A stretch of 64,000 bases of DNA from Calothrix sp. PCC 7507 (GTDB lineage Bacteria > Cyanobacteriota > Cyanobacteriia > Cyanobacteriales > Nostocaceae). The position numbers were made by a program, and so were the translations under genes. This document shows, piece after piece, positions 44,503-53,925 of this stretch. The stretch lies in NCBI RefSeq assembly GCF_000316575.1, contig NC_019682.1, positions 4,152,001-4,216,000 on the forward strand. The letters run 5' to 3'. Positions within the stretch are counted from its first letter, which is position 1. Each line of letters begins with the position of its first letter. Under the pieces are notes generated by a model. It did not search any database and had not been told where the DNA came from. It saw only the letters and a program-made list of their open reading frames with translations.

Positions 44503-45233
44503 ATGGGGCTGACACCAATGGTTACCCAACTGCCACTTTCCAGCAAAAAGGATATCATTTACCCCGACAGCGACGGACAGCCAATGGCAGACAACACAAA
44601 ACAATTTGAGTTGATTGTATTAATTAAAAAAACTTGGATTTGTTGTTTGCCAATGACCCTAACGTCTTCGTTGCAGGTGATTTATTGTGGTATCCCGTTG
44701 AGGGAGAAAACGGCAACCGTAAAGCGCCTAATGCTATGGTAGTCTTTGGCAGACCAAAGGGCGATCGCGGTTCTTACCTGCAATGGCGAGAAGATAATAT
44801 TCCCCCGCAAGTGGTGTTTGAAATTCTCTCCCCTGGGAACACTTTTCAACAAATGCTCGTAAAATACAAATTCTACGATCGCTATGGGGTGGAAGAATAT
44901 TATTTATATGACCCAGATAAATTTGAGTTAAGTGGTTGGTTGCGTTCCGGTAGTGAATTAACCGCGATTCCACAAATGCTTGGTTGGGTTAGTCCTCGTC
45001 TGGGGATTCGCTTTGAGTTATTAGATAGTGAACTAGAAATTTATCGTCCCGATGGACAACGGTTTCGGACTTATTTAGAACTAGCCCAACAACTGGAACA
45101 AGAACGTCAACGGGCTGAACAAGCCGAAAACCAAGCCGAACAAGAACGTCAACGCGCCCAACAAGCTGAAGCAGAGTTGCAAGCACTCCGTGCTTTACTG
45201 CAAGAAAGAGGAATTAATCTAGAACAATCGTGA
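44503..45233 (+). pseudogene. Uma2-family endonuclease gene with a frameshift
   Basis: The first part (MVTQLPLSS from the ATG at 44518, then DIIYPDSDGQPMADNTKQFE) and the second part (LDLLFANDPNVFVAGDLLWY to the C-terminus at 45233) are consecutive pieces of one Uma2/DUF820 protein in different frames. The break falls in the run of seven A at 44626-44632. One more A would restore the frame, giving about 240 residues with the family's VVFEILSPGNT and YGVEEYYLYDPD motifs and a C-terminal Gln/Glu-rich coiled coil. It could be a true inactivation, a sequencing error in the homopolymer or, less likely, programmed slippage. Confidence 0.85.
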
Positions 45234-45324
45234 TTGGTCAGTTATCAGTTATCAGTTATCAGTTATCAGTCCTTTCTCTGATTACTGTTCATTGTTCCCC
45301 AGTCCCCAGTCCCCAATCCCCAAA

Positions 45325-46263
45325 ATGCTGACAGAATTTAATTTACTAGTTGAAGAAAAAGGGGAACGCCTTGATCGTTACCTGGCTGAAGAATTATCAG
45401 ATTTATCTCGTTCCCGCATCCAACAATTAATCGAACAGGGTAACGTTCATCTCAATGATCAAGTCTGCACATCTAAAAAGATCAATGTGAAAGTAGGCGA
45501 TCGCATTTTTGTAGAAATCCCTGCAGTACAACCCCTAGAACTCCAAGCAGAAGACATCCCCCTAGATATTCTCTATGAAGATGACCAGCTACTTATACTC
45601 AACAAACCAGCTGGCTTGGTTGTCCATCCTGCACCTGGTCATCCTGGTGGCACACTAGTTAATGCACTATTAGCACATTGTCCTAACCTCCCAGGTATTG
45701 GCGGAGTCCAACGTCCGGGTATTGTCCATCGCTTAGACAAGGATACAACTGGGGCGATCGCGATCGCTAAAACCGATATCGCCTATCAACAACTACAAGC
45801 GCAACTTCAAGCAAAAACCGCACGTCGAGAATATTTAGGTGTAGTTTATGGTACTACAAAAACTGAAAGTGGCACCATCGATTTACCCATCGGTCGCAAT
45901 CCCCAAGATCGCAAGAAAATGGCAATTGTCCCCATAGAAGAAGGTGGAAGGTCTGCGGTTACTCATTGGCAAATCCAAGAACGTCTGGGTAACTACACAT
46001 TAATTCATTTCCAGCTAGAAACTGGACGCACCCATCAAATTCGCGTCCACAGCGCCAAAATGGGTCATCCTATTGTCGGCGATCAAGTTTATGGTTCTGG
46101 TCGTTCAGTCGGCGTAAATTTACCTGGTCAAGCATTGCACGCTTGGCGACTTAAGTTGCAACATCCCTTATCTGGAAATGACATTGAGGTGACAGCACCC
46201 CCTCCCCAAACTTTGACAACTCTGCTACAAGTTCTCAGACGACGGGCTGCGTTTTCTTCCTAA
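45325..46263 (+). CDS. RluA/RluD-family 23S rRNA pseudouridine synthase
   Basis: 312 residues from the ATG at 45325; an upstream in-frame start reads through CCCCAGT heptamers and is rejected. N-terminal S4 domain (GERLDRYLAEELSDLSRSRI, then VHLNDQVCTSKKINVKVGD) and the catalytic domain with Asp in HRLDKDTTGAIAIAKT, then REYLGVVYG and LETGRTHQIRVHSAKMGHPI. The S4 domain plus length fit the RluD type that modifies helix 69 of 23S rRNA, although RluC-like targets cannot be excluded. Confidence 0.92.
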   Translation: MLTEFNLLVEEKGERLDRYLAEELSDLSRSRIQQLIEQGNVHLNDQVCTSKKINVKVGDRIFVEIPAVQPLELQAEDIPLDILYEDDQLLILNKPAGLVVHPAPGHPGGTLVNALLAHCPNLPGIGGVQRPGIVHRLDKDTTGAIAIAKTDIAYQQLQAQLQAKTARREYLGVVYGTTKTESGTIDLPIGRNPQDRKKMAIVPIEEGGRSAVTHWQIQERLGNYTLIHFQLETGRTHQIRVHSAKMGHPIVGDQVYGSGRSVGVNLPGQALHAWRLKLQHPLSGNDIEVTAPPPQTLTTLLQVLRRRAAFSS

Positions 46264-46920
46264 AATCAGAATCTGCAACAATTTTCAGATTTATCTTTAC
46301 TTAAGTTTACAAAACAATACAAATCAGGGCTAGCTCTCAGCAAAGGCAGGAAATAGCTGTAAACACTTGCCATCAGCGATGTTGTTGGCAATTTTTTATC
46401 AAAATGAGAACTATTTTCATGTCATCAAAAATAAATAAAAATAAAGTGATATTCAATACAGATTTTTTTGATAAATTTTCTCAAAAGGTTATGCAAACCG
46501 TCTTACGATCAGCATGACCGCAATTGTGAGTTTGATTTATTACTAATGCCATGAGACAAGACAGAATTTAGTAAAGTTGTGTAAAGCAAAGTTTCTAATT
46601 GTAAAGACATTGATTGACTAATCAAAGTACAAGTGTTGCTGACAAACAACTTTTGTATAAATCCGTGTCGATTAACACTGTTTAACAAAACTTAATTTAA
46701 AACTCATACAAGCGATATATAAAATACAAAGAGGTTTGAAAAGCAATTAAAAAAACAAGCAAAACAGAGATTTTTCCGGTTAGCTAATTCCATAAAATAA
46801 GGTAGTTATTTCATTTTAAAAAATGCAAATATTGCCGTGCTTTATGTTGCAGTTTTGTCCTGAATGATTAATTGCTATTAACCTCAATAAAAGCTGTGAT
46901 AACTTTTAGGAGCAATAAAC
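46264..46920. promoter_or_regulatory. Upstream region of the pec operon
   Basis: 657 bases, strongly AT-rich, no gene. It must hold the pecB promoter and a long leader. The ribosome site TTAGGAG lies at 46906-46912, nine bases before the ATG. I could not identify a convincing -10/-35 pair or operator by eye. Confidence 0.5.
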
Positions 46921-47442
46921 ATGGTTCTTGATGCTTTTTCTAGAGTTGTTGAACAAAATGATAGAAAAGGTTCTTACCTCAGTGCTGATGAAATCAACGG
47001 ATTATCAGCAATTGTAGCTGATAGCAACAAGCGCTTAGATGTAGTAAACCGTCTCACCAGCAACTCTAACGCCATTGTAGCTAATGCTTACCGCGCTTTG
47101 GTTGCAGAACGTCCTCAAATATTTAATGCTGGTGGTGCTTGTTTCCACAACCGCAATCAAGCTGCTTGCATCCGTGATTTAGGTTTTATTTTACGTTATG
47201 TCACCTATTCAGTATTAATAGGTGATGCTAGTGTGCTAGATGAGCGCTGCTTGAATGGTCTGCGCGAAACCTATCAAGCTCTAGGTACTCCTGGTGATGC
47301 AGTAGCTTCAGGAATTCAAAAAATAAAAGAAGCTGCAATTAACATTGCTAATGACTCTAAAGGTATCACCAAAGGTGATTGTAGCCAGTTGATTTCTGAA
47401 GTTGCTAGCTATTTTGATCGTGCTGCTTCTGCAGTTGTTTAA
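46921..47442 (+). CDS. pecB: Phycoerythrocyanin beta subunit
   Basis: 173 residues with the phycobiliprotein globin-like fold. Chromophore cysteines are Cys83 ([10 protein letters not shown]) and Cys154 ([12 protein letters not shown]), equivalent to beta-84 and beta-155, which carry phycocyanobilin. At the position of the methylated asparagine of CpcB (GGNAYTN) this protein reads GGACFHN, so the modified residue is absent; extra cysteines occur at 74 and 110. It pairs with PecA at the distal end of the rods to absorb yellow-green light. First gene of pecBACEF. Confidence 0.96.
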   Translation: MVLDAFSRVVEQNDRKGSYLSADEINGLSAIVADSNKRLDVVNRLTSNSNAIVANAYRALVAERPQIFNAGGACFHNRNQAACIRDLGFILRYVTYSVLIGDASVLDERCLNGLRETYQALGTPGDAVASGIQKIKEAAINIANDSKGITKGDCSQLISEVASYFDRAASAVV

Positions 47443-47518
47443 GAAGCGTATTTATCCAAGATTTTTTTCAAACTGATTGTTAGTAACTTAGCCAAAAATT
47501 CAGGAGATTAAGAGAATC

Positions 47519-48007
47519 ATGAAAACGCCTTTGACCGAAGCGATCTCAGCCGCTGATGTTCGCGGTTCCTACCTCAGCAATACCGAATTACAAGCGGTTT
47601 TTGGTCGTTTCAACCGTGCTTCTGCAGGTTTAGAAGCTGCTAAAGCTTTCACAAACAATGGCAAAAAATGGTCAGAAGCCGCAGCAAATCATGTCTATCA
47701 AAAATTTCCTTACACCACTCAGCTAAATGGCCCACAATATGCCTCTACCCCAGAAGGCAAATCCAAGTGTGTACGCGATATTGACCACTACCTCCGCACC
47801 ATCAGCTACTGTGCTGTAGTCGGCGGTACTGGTCCCTTGGATGAATATGTAGTTGCCGGCTTGAGTGAACTTAACGGCGCTCTTGGTTTGTCTCCTAGCT
47901 GGTATGTAGCTGCTCTAGAATTTGTCCGTGACAATCATGGTTTGAGCGGTGATGTTGCTGGTGAAGCAAATACTTACCTCAATTATGCGATCAACGCATT
48001 GAGCTAA
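47519..48007 (+). CDS. pecA: Phycoerythrocyanin alpha subunit
   Basis: 162 residues. Cys84 in [13 protein letters not shown] binds phycoviolobilin, which is attached and isomerised by PecE/PecF encoded downstream. The region [16 protein letters not shown] has Cys98 but Ala at 99; from memory the well-studied Mastigocladus protein has cysteines at both, which govern its redox-dependent photochemistry. Good ribosome site CAGGAG (47501-47506). A long inverted repeat follows before pecC. Confidence 0.96.
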   Translation: MKTPLTEAISAADVRGSYLSNTELQAVFGRFNRASAGLEAAKAFTNNGKKWSEAAANHVYQKFPYTTQLNGPQYASTPEGKSKCVRDIDHYLRTISYCAVVGGTGPLDEYVVAGLSELNGALGLSPSWYVAALEFVRDNHGLSGDVAGEANTYLNYAINALS

Positions 48008-48018
48008 GACAAAGCTTA

Positions 48019-48168
48019 TGGGTCTTTGGAAAGAAAGAATTTCTCAATAAGTAGATAGATACAATTTAATGTTTTGTTGTAACGCTTTCATGCCGTGCGC
48101 GTTCTCCAAAAAATTAAGATTGATTTCTATTAACTTAATTTGAGAATTGATCTACTCCCAAAGACCCA
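48019..48168 (+). promoter_or_regulatory. Long-range stem between pecA and pecC
   Basis: TGGGTCTTTGG (48019-48029) and CCAAAGACCCA (48158-48168) are perfect 11-bp inverted repeats enclosing 128 bases. In the transcript they could pair and protect or attenuate the pecBA message relative to the linker and lyase genes, as the hairpin after cpcA is thought to do. The function is inference. Confidence 0.6.
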
Positions 48169-48211
48169 AATTTATTTACACAACAAATTTAACAAGGGAG
48201 CGATTGTTAAG

Positions 48212-49048
48212 ATGAGTGGTTCAGTCGCCGAACGGCTAGCAATTAGAGATCAAATCGATCAAAAAACTGAGCTTCGCCAAAATTGGAGCGAAGATGATTT
48301 GCAAAAAGTATTTCGGGCTGCCTATGCACAAATTTTTGGACGTCAAGGAGTATATGCTTTTTCAAAATTTACTAGCGCTGAAGCTTTATTACGCAACGGA
48401 CAAATTGATGTCAGGCAGTTTGTAGAGATTTTAGCAAAATCTGACTTTTACAAGGAAAGCTTTTTTTATAGCAACTCCCAAGTGCGTTTTATCGAATTGA
48501 ATTATAAGCACTTACTGGGACGTGCGCCTTACGATCAATCAGAGATTGCTTACCACGTAGATCTCTACGCTTCTCAAGGTTACGACACTGAAATTAACTC
48601 CTACATTTACAGCCCAGAATACGAAAGTGGCTTTGGTACTTCCATCGTTCCTTATTACCGTGGATTTCAATCAATCCCCGGAATGAAAACTGTAGGATTT
48701 AACCGGATATTCGAGCTTTATCGCGGACTTGGTAATAGTGATAATGCTCAGATGGGACGTAAAAATTCCCGTTTGCGGACAAAAATATCCTTAAATTTGG
48801 CTAACTGGATTTCACCACCAACATCAGCAGGAACTAGCTTTGCTTCATCAGCACCAACTTTAGTTAGTTCAGCTGCACGGGGAGATAATCGGATGTTCGT
48901 GATTGAAACGATCGCCGGTGGATTGAATGGCAAAGTATCAGTCCGTCGTAGCAGACAGGTTTACACCGTACCCTATGACCGACTCTCTGCTACATACCAA
49001 GAAATTCACAAACGCGGCGGGAAGATTTTGAGCATTTCGCCCGTTTAG
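48212..49048 (+). CDS. pecC: Phycoerythrocyanin-associated rod linker
   Basis: 278 residues from the ATG at 48212, preceded by AAGGGAG; an earlier ATG at 48140 lies in the stem and would add 24 odd residues. PBS linker domain (about 20-180: [59 protein letters not shown]) and C-terminal CpcD-like domain ([10 protein letters not shown], then [20 protein letters not shown]). It joins the phycoerythrocyanin hexamer to the phycocyanin rod. Confidence 0.95.
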   Translation: MSGSVAERLAIRDQIDQKTELRQNWSEDDLQKVFRAAYAQIFGRQGVYAFSKFTSAEALLRNGQIDVRQFVEILAKSDFYKESFFYSNSQVRFIELNYKHLLGRAPYDQSEIAYHVDLYASQGYDTEINSYIYSPEYESGFGTSIVPYYRGFQSIPGMKTVGFNRIFELYRGLGNSDNAQMGRKNSRLRTKISLNLANWISPPTSAGTSFASSAPTLVSSAARGDNRMFVIETIAGGLNGKVSVRRSRQVYTVPYDRLSATYQEIHKRGGKILSISPV

Positions 49049-49133
49049 AAGAGGATGGGGACTGTGGGGAGATGAGGGAGATGGAGGAGATTATAAAAAA
49101 GCTTCCCAATTCCCAATTCCCCACTGATAATTT

Positions 49134-49907
49134 ATGACTACTATTCAATCTGCCGAACCTATTCTTTCTCCGGAAGCGGCGATCGCTGCTTTGTCTTGTG
49201 AAGATAACCAAATCCGCTATTATGCTGCTTGGTGGCTAGGTAAAAATCAAGTGCAAGCGGGCTGTGGGGCGCTTTGTGATGCTCTCTTTGATGAAAAATA
49301 TAAGATCCCATCAGGAGGATATCCCCTGCGCCGTCAAGCTGCAAGGGCTTTGGGACAATTGAAAAATCCCCAAGCAGTAACAGCGTTAGTTGCAGCGTTA
49401 GCATGTGATACGGATTTGCGTTTACGAGAAGCAGCGATCGCTGCTTTAGCTGCTATTGGCGACAAGCAAGCTGTAACACCTCTGTTGCATCTTTTGCAAT
49501 CGAGTCAAGAGCAACCCTATGAAGCTCTGATAGAAGCATTAGCAACTTTACAAGTTTGGTCAGCTCGTCACCAAATTGAGCCTTTTCTTAATCATGCTTC
49601 TGAGCGAGTGCAGTGTGCAGCTGCTCGATATATGTATCTCCTAACTCAGGAGCCGCAGTATATCGAACGCATTGTCAAAAATCTGAATCATGACAATATG
49701 TATTTGCGCTGGGCAGCCTTATTTGACTTAGGTGCAGTTGGTCATCAGCAAGCTGTGCAAGCGATTTTGGGGGCTAAAGTTCCTAATAGTTTGAAGCTAT
49801 TAAATTTAAAGCGAATTCTCGAAACAGTTTTAAATAGTGATATTTCTCAACAGGAAATATCTCAAATACTTTTTAAAGCAATTGATGATCTATTAATTCA
49901 GCTTTGA
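49134..49907 (+). CDS. pecE: Phycoviolobilin lyase/isomerase subunit E
   Basis: 257 residues of HEAT-like/armadillo helical repeats with the E-subunit motif YYAAWWLGKNQ near the N-terminus and YPLRRQAARALGQLKNPQAV. With PecF it attaches phycocyanobilin to Cys84 of PecA and isomerises it to phycoviolobilin. It resembles CpcE downstream (shared YYAAWWLG and GGYPLRR). It begins 85 bases after pecC, and the 249-base gap to pecF contains a strong hairpin. Confidence 0.95.
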   Translation: MTTIQSAEPILSPEAAIAALSCEDNQIRYYAAWWLGKNQVQAGCGALCDALFDEKYKIPSGGYPLRRQAARALGQLKNPQAVTALVAALACDTDLRLREAAIAALAAIGDKQAVTPLLHLLQSSQEQPYEALIEALATLQVWSARHQIEPFLNHASERVQCAAARYMYLLTQEPQYIERIVKNLNHDNMYLRWAALFDLGAVGHQQAVQAILGAKVPNSLKLLNLKRILETVLNSDISQQEISQILFKAIDDLLIQL

Positions 49908-49955
49908 AATTATACCTATTTTGTATGAAGATGCACATAATAATACCCCCCTGTA

Positions 49956-49978
49956 GTCCCCCCTTGGTAAGGGGGGAC
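49956..49978. terminator. Strong GC hairpin between pecE and pecF
   Basis: GTCCCCCCTT (49956-49965) and AAGGGGGGAC (49969-49978) form a perfect 10-bp stem with a GGT loop, flanked by further CCCCC/GGGGGG runs. No T-run follows, so it may be a processing or stability element or simply the common Nostoc spacer repeat of this sequence. It could reduce pecF expression relative to pecE. Confidence 0.45.
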
Positions 49979-50156
49979 GGCGATAGCCGGGGGGTGAATT
50001 ATATGCAGCTTCACAAAGAAACGGTATTAGGGAAGGGATTGGTAATTAGTCAGTTGTCGGTGGTAAGTTGTCAGTGGCTGATAATTTATACTACTGATGA
50101 CCTATTTTCCAATCCCTTTTTTTATGGATTTTTTATACCCAAATTACTGAACTACC

Positions 50157-50795
50157 ATGAATAAATTTGACTCTCATAATACTGAGGAATTGATTTTACA
50201 AATCAACAATGCTGCAACTCCAGAAACTGCGTTAGCTGCAATTACTGCTTTAGGTGCTAGCGGTACACAAGCATTAGCAGCCATCAGTGCTTTAATGCAA
50301 AGTTTGAGTCATCACCACGTTGCTGTTCGGGCTGCGGCGGTGGAAGTGTTGGTAAAATTAGCACCTGCAACTGTAAAACCGTTAATTGCCGCTTTCACTA
50401 GTTCACAAGATCAAGGATTACAAGCGCATATTATTCAAGCTTTAGCCCAAATTGGCAATCCAGAAGCACTGGATTTGTTAGCTGAAGTTGTGGGGACAGC
50501 AGTAGCCAATCACTGTCAGGGAAATGTCCGCCGCATCGCTGCTAGAGGATTGGGAGAGATAGGGCGGACTTCTAGCGATACAGAAATTATTAGTCGTGTT
50601 GAACAAAAGCTGACTTGGGCATTGTTGACTCCAGAGGATTGGGGACTGCGTTATGCAGCCGCGATTTCCCTGCAAGAACTTGCCACAATAGGGGCTGGTA
50701 TGGCTTTACAACAGGCGATCGCCCAGGAAGTAGACCAAGTTGTCCGCTCTCGCATTACCATAGCCCTAACGGCATTACCAACTGCTGTAGCGTGA
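50157..50795 (+). CDS. pecF: Phycoviolobilin lyase/isomerase subunit F
   Basis: 212 residues of HEAT-like repeats. It contains NHCQGNVRRIAARGLGEIG (Asn118-His119-Cys120), the His-Cys motif known to be specific to PecF and needed for the isomerisation step; CpcF lacks it. Partner of PecE. It is the last gene of the pec part and is followed by GGGGCAG-type heptamers and the cpcB upstream region. Confidence 0.95.
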   Translation: MNKFDSHNTEELILQINNAATPETALAAITALGASGTQALAAISALMQSLSHHHVAVRAAAVEVLVKLAPATVKPLIAAFTSSQDQGLQAHIIQALAQIGNPEALDLLAEVVGTAVANHCQGNVRRIAARGLGEIGRTSSDTEIISRVEQKLTWALLTPEDWGLRYAAAISLQELATIGAGMALQQAIAQEVDQVVRSRITIALTALPTAVA

Positions 50796-51471
50796 ACTGG
50801 GGACTGGGGAAGAGGCAAGGGGGCAGGGGAGCAGGGGGCAGGGGAGCAGGGGGAGATAGAAAAGACAAAAAATAACCTATTCCCCAATGCCCAATGACAA
50901 ATGCCCAATGACAAATGCCCAAAAAAACTTTCCACAATTTTGAGAAATATAAAGTTTATGTTTTGTAACAAAAGCTGTCCGGATGGCAAAACCAGATAAA
51001 AACTTCAATAGCTTATGTTTTCTAGGTTTTCGCAAAAATTAAAAAAATCTAAAACCAGGCAAATTCCCTATTTAACGGCAAGATTATGAAGCAATGTTAC
51101 GAAAATATTTGTGTTTTCTCAGGCGTAGCCCTTATATGTAAAGGATTTGAGGCTTATCTTATTCCCGCATCTTATTTATTCATAATTTGTAACGAATAAT
51201 GGATCTATGGCATTGTATAAACATAAGCTGGAGGGGTTAAATCACAGACGAAAGTTAAATGAGGCAATCAATTCATAAAGTTTGCCTGGTTCTCATAAAA
51301 TCACTCCAGATTCTCATAATTTCCATTTCACGCCAGTGACAAAAGAAATTTGAGGCTAAAGCGAGAGAAACGGTTTGATTTTGAGTCTGTTTTTAGCCAT
51401 TCCAAATTGATAAAACATTGCCAGTTTTAATTTAGACATCTCTCATCTAAGTAATTAGGAGATTAGAGTCC
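50796..51471. promoter_or_regulatory. Upstream region of the cpc operon
   Basis: 676 bases. The first ~140 hold heptamers (GGGGCAG/GAGCAGG, then CCCAATGACAAATG). The rest is AT-rich leader that must contain the cpcB promoter(s); I could not fix a start by eye. The ribosome site TTAGGAGA (51456-51463) lies eight bases before the ATG. Confidence 0.5.
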
Positions 51472-51993
51472 ATGACATTAGATGTATTCACCAAGGTTGT
51501 TTCTCAAGCAGACGCTCAAGGAGCATTCCTCAGCAGCGAACAACTAGACGCTTTGGCTAACGTAGTCAGAGACGGCAACAAGCGCTTGGATGTTGTTAAC
51601 CGCATCACCAGCAATGCTTCTGCTATTGTTACCAACGCAGCTCGTTCTTTGTTTGAAGAGCAGCCCCAACTAGTTGCTCCTGGTGGTAACGCTTACACAA
51701 ACCGCCGTGCAGCAGCTTGTTTGCGCGACTTAGAAATCATTTTGCGCTATGTTACCTACGCTATTCTAGCAGGTGATTCCAGCGTTCTCGACGACCGCGC
51801 TCTGAACGGTCTGCGTGAAACATACCAAGCTTTGGGTACTCCTGGTTCTTCCGTAGCTGTGGGCATTCTGAAAATCAAAGATGCTGCGATCGCTCTTGCT
51901 AACGATCCCAATGGCATCTCCAAAGGAGATTGCAGTCAGTTAATTTCTGAAGTTGCTAGCTACTTTGATCGTGCTGCTGCTGCTGTTGCTTAA
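51472..51993 (+). CDS. cpcB: C-phycocyanin beta subunit
   Basis: 173 residues. Chromophore cysteines Cys83 ([12 protein letters not shown]) and Cys154 ([14 protein letters not shown]) and the methylatable Asn73 in GGNAYTN are all present. It forms alpha-beta hexamers with CpcA that build the rods. The coding sequence uses the strongly biased codons expected of a very highly expressed gene. First gene of cpcBACDEF-G1-G4. Confidence 0.97.
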   Translation: MTLDVFTKVVSQADAQGAFLSSEQLDALANVVRDGNKRLDVVNRITSNASAIVTNAARSLFEEQPQLVAPGGNAYTNRRAAACLRDLEIILRYVTYAILAGDSSVLDDRALNGLRETYQALGTPGSSVAVGILKIKDAAIALANDPNGISKGDCSQLISEVASYFDRAAAAVA

Positions 51994-52070
51994 TTGCAAT
52001 AAAAAACCCAGTACCTAGAAATTAGGTATCTAGGACAGAAAGATACGAAACACCAAGGAGATATTACATC

Positions 52071-52562
52071 ATGGTTAAAACACCAATTACCGAAGCTATT
52101 GCATCTGCTGACACCCAAGGACGTTTCTTAAGCAACACCGAACTCCAATCCGCTAGAGGTCGTTTCGACCGTGCTGGCGACAGCTTGGAAGCTGCTCGTG
52201 CCTTGACCTCAAATGCACAACGCTTGATTGACGGTGCAACTCAAGCTGTTTACCAAAAATTCCCCTACACCACCCAATCAGCAGGCCCTCAGTTTGCTGC
52301 TGATAGCCGCGGTAAATCCAAGTGTGCTCGTGACGTTGGTCACTACCTCCGGATCATCACCTATAGCTTAGTTGCTGGTGGTACAGGTCCTTTGGATGAA
52401 TACCTAATTGCTGGTTTGGCTGAAATCAACAGTTCCTTTGATTTGTCTCCCAGCTGGTATGTTGAAGCTTTGAAATATATCAAAGCTAACCACGGTTTGA
52501 GCGGTCAAGCTGCTGGCGAAGCTAACAGCTACATCGACTACGCGATCAACGCTCTAAGCTAG
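52071..52562 (+). CDS. cpcA: C-phycocyanin alpha subunit
   Basis: 163 residues. The single phycocyanobilin site is Cys85 in [13 protein letters not shown] (alpha-84 in standard numbering), modified by CpcE/CpcF encoded downstream. Ribosome site AAGGAGAT (52054-52061). A multi-arm hairpin follows directly after the stop codon. Confidence 0.97.
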   Translation: MVKTPITEAIASADTQGRFLSNTELQSARGRFDRAGDSLEAARALTSNAQRLIDGATQAVYQKFPYTTQSAGPQFAADSRGKSKCARDVGHYLRIITYSLVAGGTGPLDEYLIAGLAEINSSFDLSPSWYVEALKYIKANHGLSGQAAGEANSYIDYAINALS

Positions 52563-52634
52563 ATCCCGTCATGCCCGGAGAGGGATGCAAGTGCTGGATG
52601 AAGTCACCCAGCGGTTGGATCTCGCTCCGGGCAT
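52561..52634 (+). terminator. Hairpin between cpcA and cpcC
   Basis: ATGCCCGGAG (52571-52580) pairs perfectly with CTCCGGGCAT (52625-52634), and an inner GCTGG/CCAGC stem lies between. AGATCC (52561-52566) and GGATCT (52617-52622) offer a competing pairing. A TTTT follows (52637-52640). Such a structure after cpcA is known in other cyanobacteria to keep the cpcBA message abundant and let only part of transcription continue into the linker and lyase genes. Confidence 0.75.
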
Positions 52635-52723
52635 AGTTTTATGTAGGCAAATATAAAAAGCTTTAGCAAACCAAGCAGTCGGTGTAAACAGCCGGAGTGC
52701 AAATAAAAAGGGGGAAGAAAGCA

Positions 52724-53584
52724 ATGGCAATTACAGCAGCAGCATCTAGGCTAGGAACAGAGCCGTTTAGTCAAGCAGGTCGAATTGAACTTCGCCCCAA
52801 TGCAAGTCGAGAAGAAGTCGAAACTGTAATCCGTGCAGTTTATCGGCACGTCTTGGGTAATGACTATGTGTTGGCATCGGATCGTTTGATTAGCGCCGAA
52901 TCACTATTAAGAGATGGCAACCTGACAGTGCGCGAGTTTGTGCGTAGTGTTGCCAAATCAGAACTTTACAAATCCAAGTTTTTCTACAGCAGTTTTCAAA
53001 CTCGGTTGATTGAACTCAACTATAAGCATTTGTTGGGTCGCGCTCCCTACGATGAGTCAGAGGTGGCTTATCACCTAGACTTGTACCAAAGCAAAGGGTA
53101 TGACGCTGAAATTGACTCCTACATTGATTCTGTAGAGTATCAAAATAACTTCGGCGACAGCATCGTACCTTATTATCGTGGTTTTGACAACCAACCAGGA
53201 CAAAAAATTGCTGGCTTTAATCGGATATTCCGGTTATATCGGGGCTATGCCAATAGCGACAACGCTCAGGTAGAAGGGAAAAAATCTCGTTTAGCGCGGG
53301 AACTGGCAAGCAACAAATCATCCTCAATTGTTGGCCCTTCTGGAACCAACGATAACTGGAGTTTCCGGGCGTCAGCTGATGTAGCTCCCAAGAAGAATTT
53401 AGGAAATGCTGTAGGTGCAGGCGATCGCACTTATCGGATTGAAGTCACCGCCATCCGTAGCCCTGGTTATCCCAGCGTGCGCCGTAGTAGCACAGTGTTT
53501 ATCGTACCTTACGAGCGGCTTTCCGACAAAATCCAGCAAATTCATAAGCTGGGCGGCAAAATCGTCAGTGTCACATCAGCATAG
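52724..53584 (+). CDS. cpcC: Phycocyanin-associated rod linker
   Basis: 286 residues from the ATG at 52724, preceded by GGGGGAAG; a frame extension to 52697 has no such site. Linker domain (about 20-180: [58 protein letters not shown]) and C-terminal CpcD-like domain ([15 protein letters not shown], then [20 protein letters not shown]). It connects phycocyanin hexamers. Close paralogue of PecC. Confidence 0.96.
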
Positions 53585-53669
53585 GAATGTTATTTGTCAG
53601 TAGTCAGTTGTGCAAACAAATGACCAATGACAAATAACTTTTGACAACAGTAGAGGAGATATAGAAGTA

Positions 53670-53915
53670 ATGGTCGCTCAAATTACACCTAGTACTGGTA
53701 GCGTTTCTTCATCTGCTAGCCGGGTATTTCGTTACGAAGTCGTAGGCTTGCGGCAAAACTCAGAAACCGACAAAAATAAATACAGCATTCGGAATAGTGG
53801 CAGTGTATTTATTACAGTGCCATATAGCCGCTTGAATGAAGAATATCAACGGATTACCCGCTTGGGTGGCAAAATCGTCAAAATTGAGCAATTGAGTCCT
53901 AAAGAGGGAGAATAG
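53670..53915 (+). CDS. cpcD: Rod-capping small linker
   Basis: 81 residues consisting of one CpcD domain (FRYEVVGLRQNSETDKNKYS, then SGSVFITVPYSRLNEEYQRI and LGGKIVKIEQL). It terminates the distal end of rods. It sits 85 bases after cpcC and 10 bases before cpcE. Confidence 0.95.
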   Translation: MVAQITPSTGSVSSSASRVFRYEVVGLRQNSETDKNKYSIRNSGSVFITVPYSRLNEEYQRITRLGGKIVKIEQLSPKEGE

Positions 53916-53925
53916 CGCCCTGGCA

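Noticed and set aside
48140-48211. Longer start for pecC
   Set aside because: The extra 24 residues overlap the inverted repeat after pecA; the ATG at 48212 has an AAGGGAG site and gives the usual length.
49904-50164. 86-residue open frame between pecE and pecF
   Set aside because: It runs through the GC hairpin repeat and spacer DNA; no ribosome site or similarity.
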